Source: Crocodylus rhombifer
Lineage: Eukaryota > Chordata > Crocodylia > Crocodylidae
DNA: 64,000 nucleotides
NCBI GenBank assembly: GCA_038503035.1
Contig: JAVSML010024447.1
Span: 1 to 64,000, forward strand
Direction of reading: 5' to 3'
Below, piece by piece: positions 60,659 through 64,000 of this stretch (positions are counted from its first letter, which is position 1; the number at the start of each line of letters is the position of its first letter). The notes below the pieces were generated by a model that saw only the letters and a list, made by a program, of their open reading frames with translations, was not told where the DNA came from and searched no databases. Position numbers and translations under genes: made by a program.

Positions 60659-61155
60659 AATCATAGAGAAGCAGGGCTGTTAAAGAACCTCCAGAGGTCA
60701 CCTAGTTCAGTCTCCTGCCTGAGGCAGGATCACCCTATCCAAACCATCCTACACAAATCCATAAGCTAACCTCTTTGTAAACCACCATCAACCCAGACAC
60801 AAGACATAAACACACTAACCTGCCACAGGTAAGGCAGGGGAACCACAGCAACCAATATCCTGTTTCTGTAAAAGGTTGTTAATATATGGTCAAGAGCTCC
60901 CAGGTAGAGAGGGTCATGCTCCTCTGCTACAGAGAAAGGCAAAAACCTCCTCAGTCCATACCAATCTGACTATGGGGTAAAATTCCTTCCTGACCCCAAA
61001 TACCACAATCAGTCTGACCCTGACCCTCTAGCCAGGAACCACTGCTTTGAGTGCCAGCAGGAACACTGGCACACCCCAATCAAAATCCCCAGCTTTGGCT
61101 CCAGCCCACACCAAATGTCTCTGAGGAAGGCTTAAAAATACCCTGACATGCAGGA
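60659..61155 (-). mobile_element. CR1 3' portion, antisense, abutting an NCKIPSD acceptor
   Basis: On the plus strand it opens GAATCATAGAGAAGCAGGGC, then CCAGAGGTCACCTAGTTCAG and ATCCAAACCATCCTACACAA, and continues to GGGGTAAAATTCCTTCCTGA and CCAGCAGGAACACTGGCAC (60975-61070). The two halves match the separate copies near 2.9 kb and 33.1 kb, so this is the most complete local copy, about 500 bp. It has the same orientation as NCKIPSD and lies just upstream of an exon. Confidence 0.82.
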
Positions 61156-62645
61156 GAAACAATGCCAGGTTTTACACAGAAGCCCAGGTAAGCATGCAAA
61201 CACCTGCATTTACACCAATGTCTGCATTTAGTTCTAACGTGGGAATAGCCCCAAGTTTCAGCACATCATCAGGAACAGCATAGGGTTGTCTGATAAGATT
61301 AGACTGTGCCCCCATCCCAGCTTTTAGTCTGAACTCTTTAAGACCCACCCTCATGGCTAGATTGCTCTCAGACAATCCCAAAGACTGCACATGCAGCAAA
61401 GGCTCAGATTCTAAATGCAACTCAACTCTGCTGTTGTGATGAGATAGGTGATGCTCAAAAGCTGGTCTGATTTAATGAACAAGCAGACAGACTACATGAG
61501 CCCTGGTATGAGAAGGCAAACAAATCCCCTGGGAGCACGAGGCTTGCAAAGCCTCCCTTTCCCTTGTAGTGTCTTTGATAACTCAAACAGGATCTTGAGG
61601 GGCTGCTATGAAGTTATTTGGTTTGATGCTGAGAGGATGGGATTTTAATCAGAAGACTTTAGAATGCTGCTCTGTGAGCTCCATTGTCAAGATTTTGTGC
61701 TCAAGCCTGGGGTGCACAGAGACACCACGGTGCAACATTAAGCCTGCCACTGCTCCAAAAGCCAGCCTAGAAACTGCTCAGAGCTCAGAAGGAAAGCTTG
61801 ATGAAAGGGCAACTAAGTCCTGGCATGTGATGCCCTAGCTGCTATGTGGGCAGCCTTACTGCTCTCCGTACGGTCAGCCCTTCTGTGCAGATGCATTCAG
61901 AGAGCAGGGCAGGGCAGAGCACCATTGCATGGTGGGGAAGCCAGCAGATCCCCATTTCCCATTGCTCTTCCCTGTTCTCCGAAACATGCTGCAGTCCTTT
62001 CACGCCAAGCTGAATTTAAATAGAGAGAACATACTAAAAGCCAAGCATAACAATACTTAATGTACTATAGCTGGAAACTAACAAAGATCCCCCTGTCCGT
62101 GTCCAAGTCCCACAGCAGCGTGCTTCGGAAAGGGATGGGGCACAGAAGCATTTCCGTAGGCTCTAAAGGCAAACTCAAACTTCTTCCTCTGAATACTGAT
62201 TTCCTTCCTCAGTCCCAGGGCTTCTCCTCACAACCTACTTTCCTAAGCAAAGCTGTTTACTAATGCACAGACGTGCGTCAATTGAAAGGAACAGTAGCAG
62301 CCCATCAGCTTTCCCATGGCATTCTCAGAAACTCTTCCTCTCAGTGACAGCAGAACTGCTACTTCTGCTCCCAAGTGGAGCTAAAAAAAAGAGCAAGCTA
62401 TACCCTTCAGACTCCTGGCACAGAAAACTGGACACTGCTACTGAAGCCACTCCAGAGGTCCAGTCCTGCATGTAACCTATATATGTACTACAGTAAACCA
62501 AAAGCAGGAGAGGCGTTTCTGAAACTCAGCCCAGTTAAAAGAGCAAAGTGCCCAAATGGGAAAGTTTCATATGTTCACCCTTGTTAGCCCTTCTCTTGAG
62601 CCTACAGACCCTCCAATAGAAGAAACAGGCTGCAACATCTCTTAC

Positions 62646-62732
62646 CATCTGATAATAGGCCACAAGGGACAGGACTGATTCAAACTCATTCTTCTTGCAC
62701 ATTTTCTTGCAAACCTCAGGATCTGCATCCGT
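62646..62732 (-). CDS. NCKIPSD: NCKIPSD coding exon, seventh from last
   Basis: This 87-nt, phase-0 exon of 29 codons has acceptor GTATTTCCAG| and donor CAGATG|GTAAGA. It reads [19 protein letters not shown] then [10 protein letters not shown]. The previous exon ends EELLRIL, giving the family's [14 protein letters not shown] junction, and the next begins EHRVPLR. It encodes a helical repeat in the first part of the C-terminal domain. It could be skipped without a frame change because both ends are phase 0. Confidence 0.95.
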
Positions 62733-63787
62733 CTGGAAATACAAATGGGCAGGTCACACAGGTGGGACCCTGCAGGAGCAGGATGGACTGTCAAGAATCT
62801 GCAGCGAGCCTGGGTCAGGCTGTCCTTCAGCAGTGTGAAAGGTTGTTCCCATTCAACCAGGCCTCACATTCCCGTGCTCTCAGGCCAAATACCTTATAAA
62901 CAAATGAAGGGCAACGCCTGAAACCTGTATCTGAGAGCACAGCTGCATTAGAAATACAAAATAAATAAACAAATCAAAGTTCTGGAGATGTCTAAATGCC
63001 ACTCCCATGCATCCGCCTCCAGGTCCTATAAACTAAAGAGCAGCTTCTCAAAACTACCGCTATGCAGTACCATGTTGTGCTATGGTCATGAGAAAGTTTA
63101 ATATATGCATATGTAATCCAGCTCCCACACAAAGTTAAGCTTGCGTGGACCACAACAGCTGCTTCCAATGAAAATGCAGCTCTCCACCTATGTCACATGG
63201 TGGGAGGACATTTCACATTTGCTAATTAAAAATTTTGAAATTCACCTTCAGGGCTTCTGTACCTTTGCAAACAGGATAGCTCTTACCTTGCAAAACCCTG
63301 TGGGCACACAGCAAGCTATGGTTAGAACATGGTTTCTAACGTCATTTGCTCTACGTGAGCTGGTTGGACAGCTAAGCCAGCATAGTTTTCTGACAGATTT
63401 GGCTTCACATGAGCTTCATGGAGTTTCACTCCCACCCTTTGCCTGGGCAGAGGATTTTGGGTGACTAAGATGGGTTACTACTATGCTCGTTGGCATGTAG
63501 GACAGCAGGGACTAAATGTTTTTCATGACAATTTTGCAAGGTGGATTTGAACATGATTACCCAGCAAGGTAGACTGTACAGGGGCGAGATTGCTCAGAAG
63601 CCAGCACCCTCCATCACAGACTACATTATTGTGTATAAATGGAGTAATGACAGGACTACATACCTGGAATAATGGGTGCAAGACAGAAGCCAGCTGCTGA
63701 GCTGGGGGCGGAATGAGGAACAAGGAAAAGACAGCAAGGAGCGGACAAGGGCCCCGGGATCCACAGAACCAACATGCAGGCACTCAC

Positions 63788-63958
63788 CAGGATGCGAAGC
63801 AGCTCTTCCAGGTAGCAGCAGATGACATTTTCGTCTTCATAGAGAGCCCAGCTGCGCTGCTGAGCATCATCTTTATGCCTGGCCAGATCAGCAAAGATCA
63901 CCTCGAGCCTCTGTTCATCATGGCAGATCTGTCCCGATGGCAGCCCAGAACTCAGATT
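63788..63958 (-). CDS. NCKIPSD: NCKIPSD coding exon, eighth from last
   Basis: This 171-nt, phase-0 exon of 57 codons has acceptor CATCTTGCAG| and donor CGCATCCTG|GTGAGT. It encodes [40 protein letters not shown] and [17 protein letters not shown]. The [14 protein letters not shown] and [11 protein letters not shown] stretches are SPIN90 hallmarks at the start of the armadillo-like domain. All further 5' exons, including the SH3 domain and proline-rich region, lie beyond 64000. Together the eight exons give 358 residues, about half of the roughly 720-residue mammalian protein. Confidence 0.95.
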
Positions 63959-64000
63959 CTGCAAGATGACAAAGTGCTAGCAAACAGAATCCCAGTATTT

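Noticed and set aside
61172..61420. 82-codon minus-strand ORF
   Set aside because: It has no family signal, lies in an intron partly within or next to a CR1 copy, and has no suitable splice sites.
1..64000. Possible tRNA, rRNA, CRISPR or other RNA gene
   Set aside because: No cloverleaf with intact A and B boxes, no rRNA-like sequence and no regularly spaced direct repeats were seen; tRNA-like words belong to MIR-type SINE fragments.

Overview
This is nuclear DNA from a vertebrate, almost certainly a sauropsid and most likely a crocodilian; a turtle is the main alternative. Three things point that way: genes split by GT-AG introns, many CR1 retrotransposon pieces with the typical CR1 3' end, and hAT-type inverted-repeat transposons next to old MIR-like SINE fragments. 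There are no operons, CRISPR arrays or prokaryotic features. The species call is an inference from repeat content and was not checked by a search.

Two protein genes are present, both on the minus strand and so transcribed right to left. Left part (1 to about 22.3 kb): the 5' end of CELSR3, an adhesion GPCR and Flamingo-type cadherin. A CpG-rich promoter and leader (about 21.3-22.35 kb) leads into a giant first coding exon (CDS 19007-21998: signal peptide and cadherin repeats). A 16.4-kb intron follows, then exon 2 (2015-2647: end of the ninth cadherin region and two EGF modules), then part of intron 2. The rest of CELSR3 lies off the left edge. Middle (about 22.4-38.4 kb): about 16 kb of intergenic DNA made of repeats and unassigned sequence. 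Right part (38.4 to 64 kb): the last eight coding exons and 3' UTR of NCKIPSD (SPIN90), encoding 358 residues of the C-terminal armadillo-like, Arp2/3-binding half. Its 5' half and promoter lie off the right edge. The NCKIPSD-CELSR3 head-to-tail order matches human 3p21.31, which supports both assignments.

All ten coding exons were placed by reading splice sites and checking codon phase across every junction that lies inside the window. Each junction joins in frame with a GT donor and AG acceptor, so both genes look intact here. The two genes are not known to act together; they are conserved neighbours. Both concern cell shape and axon or actin behaviour (CELSR3: planar polarity and axon guidance; SPIN90: Arp2/3 and formin actin nucleation).

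The rest is repeats: one long, decayed CR1 LINE in CELSR3 intron 1, about seven shorter CR1-type pieces, a 188-bp hAT MITE with a target-site duplication, a 0.8-kb hAT-like element, a 1.35-kb and a 0.6-kb element with AT-rich ends and GC-rich cores (the second a foldback), a possible solo LTR and MIR-like fragments. I found no previously undescribed gene system. The points most worth a second look are the upstream ORFs and short pre-cadherin region of CELSR3, a CR1 copy supplying the likely branch-point region of an NCKIPSD intron, and the GC-core elements.
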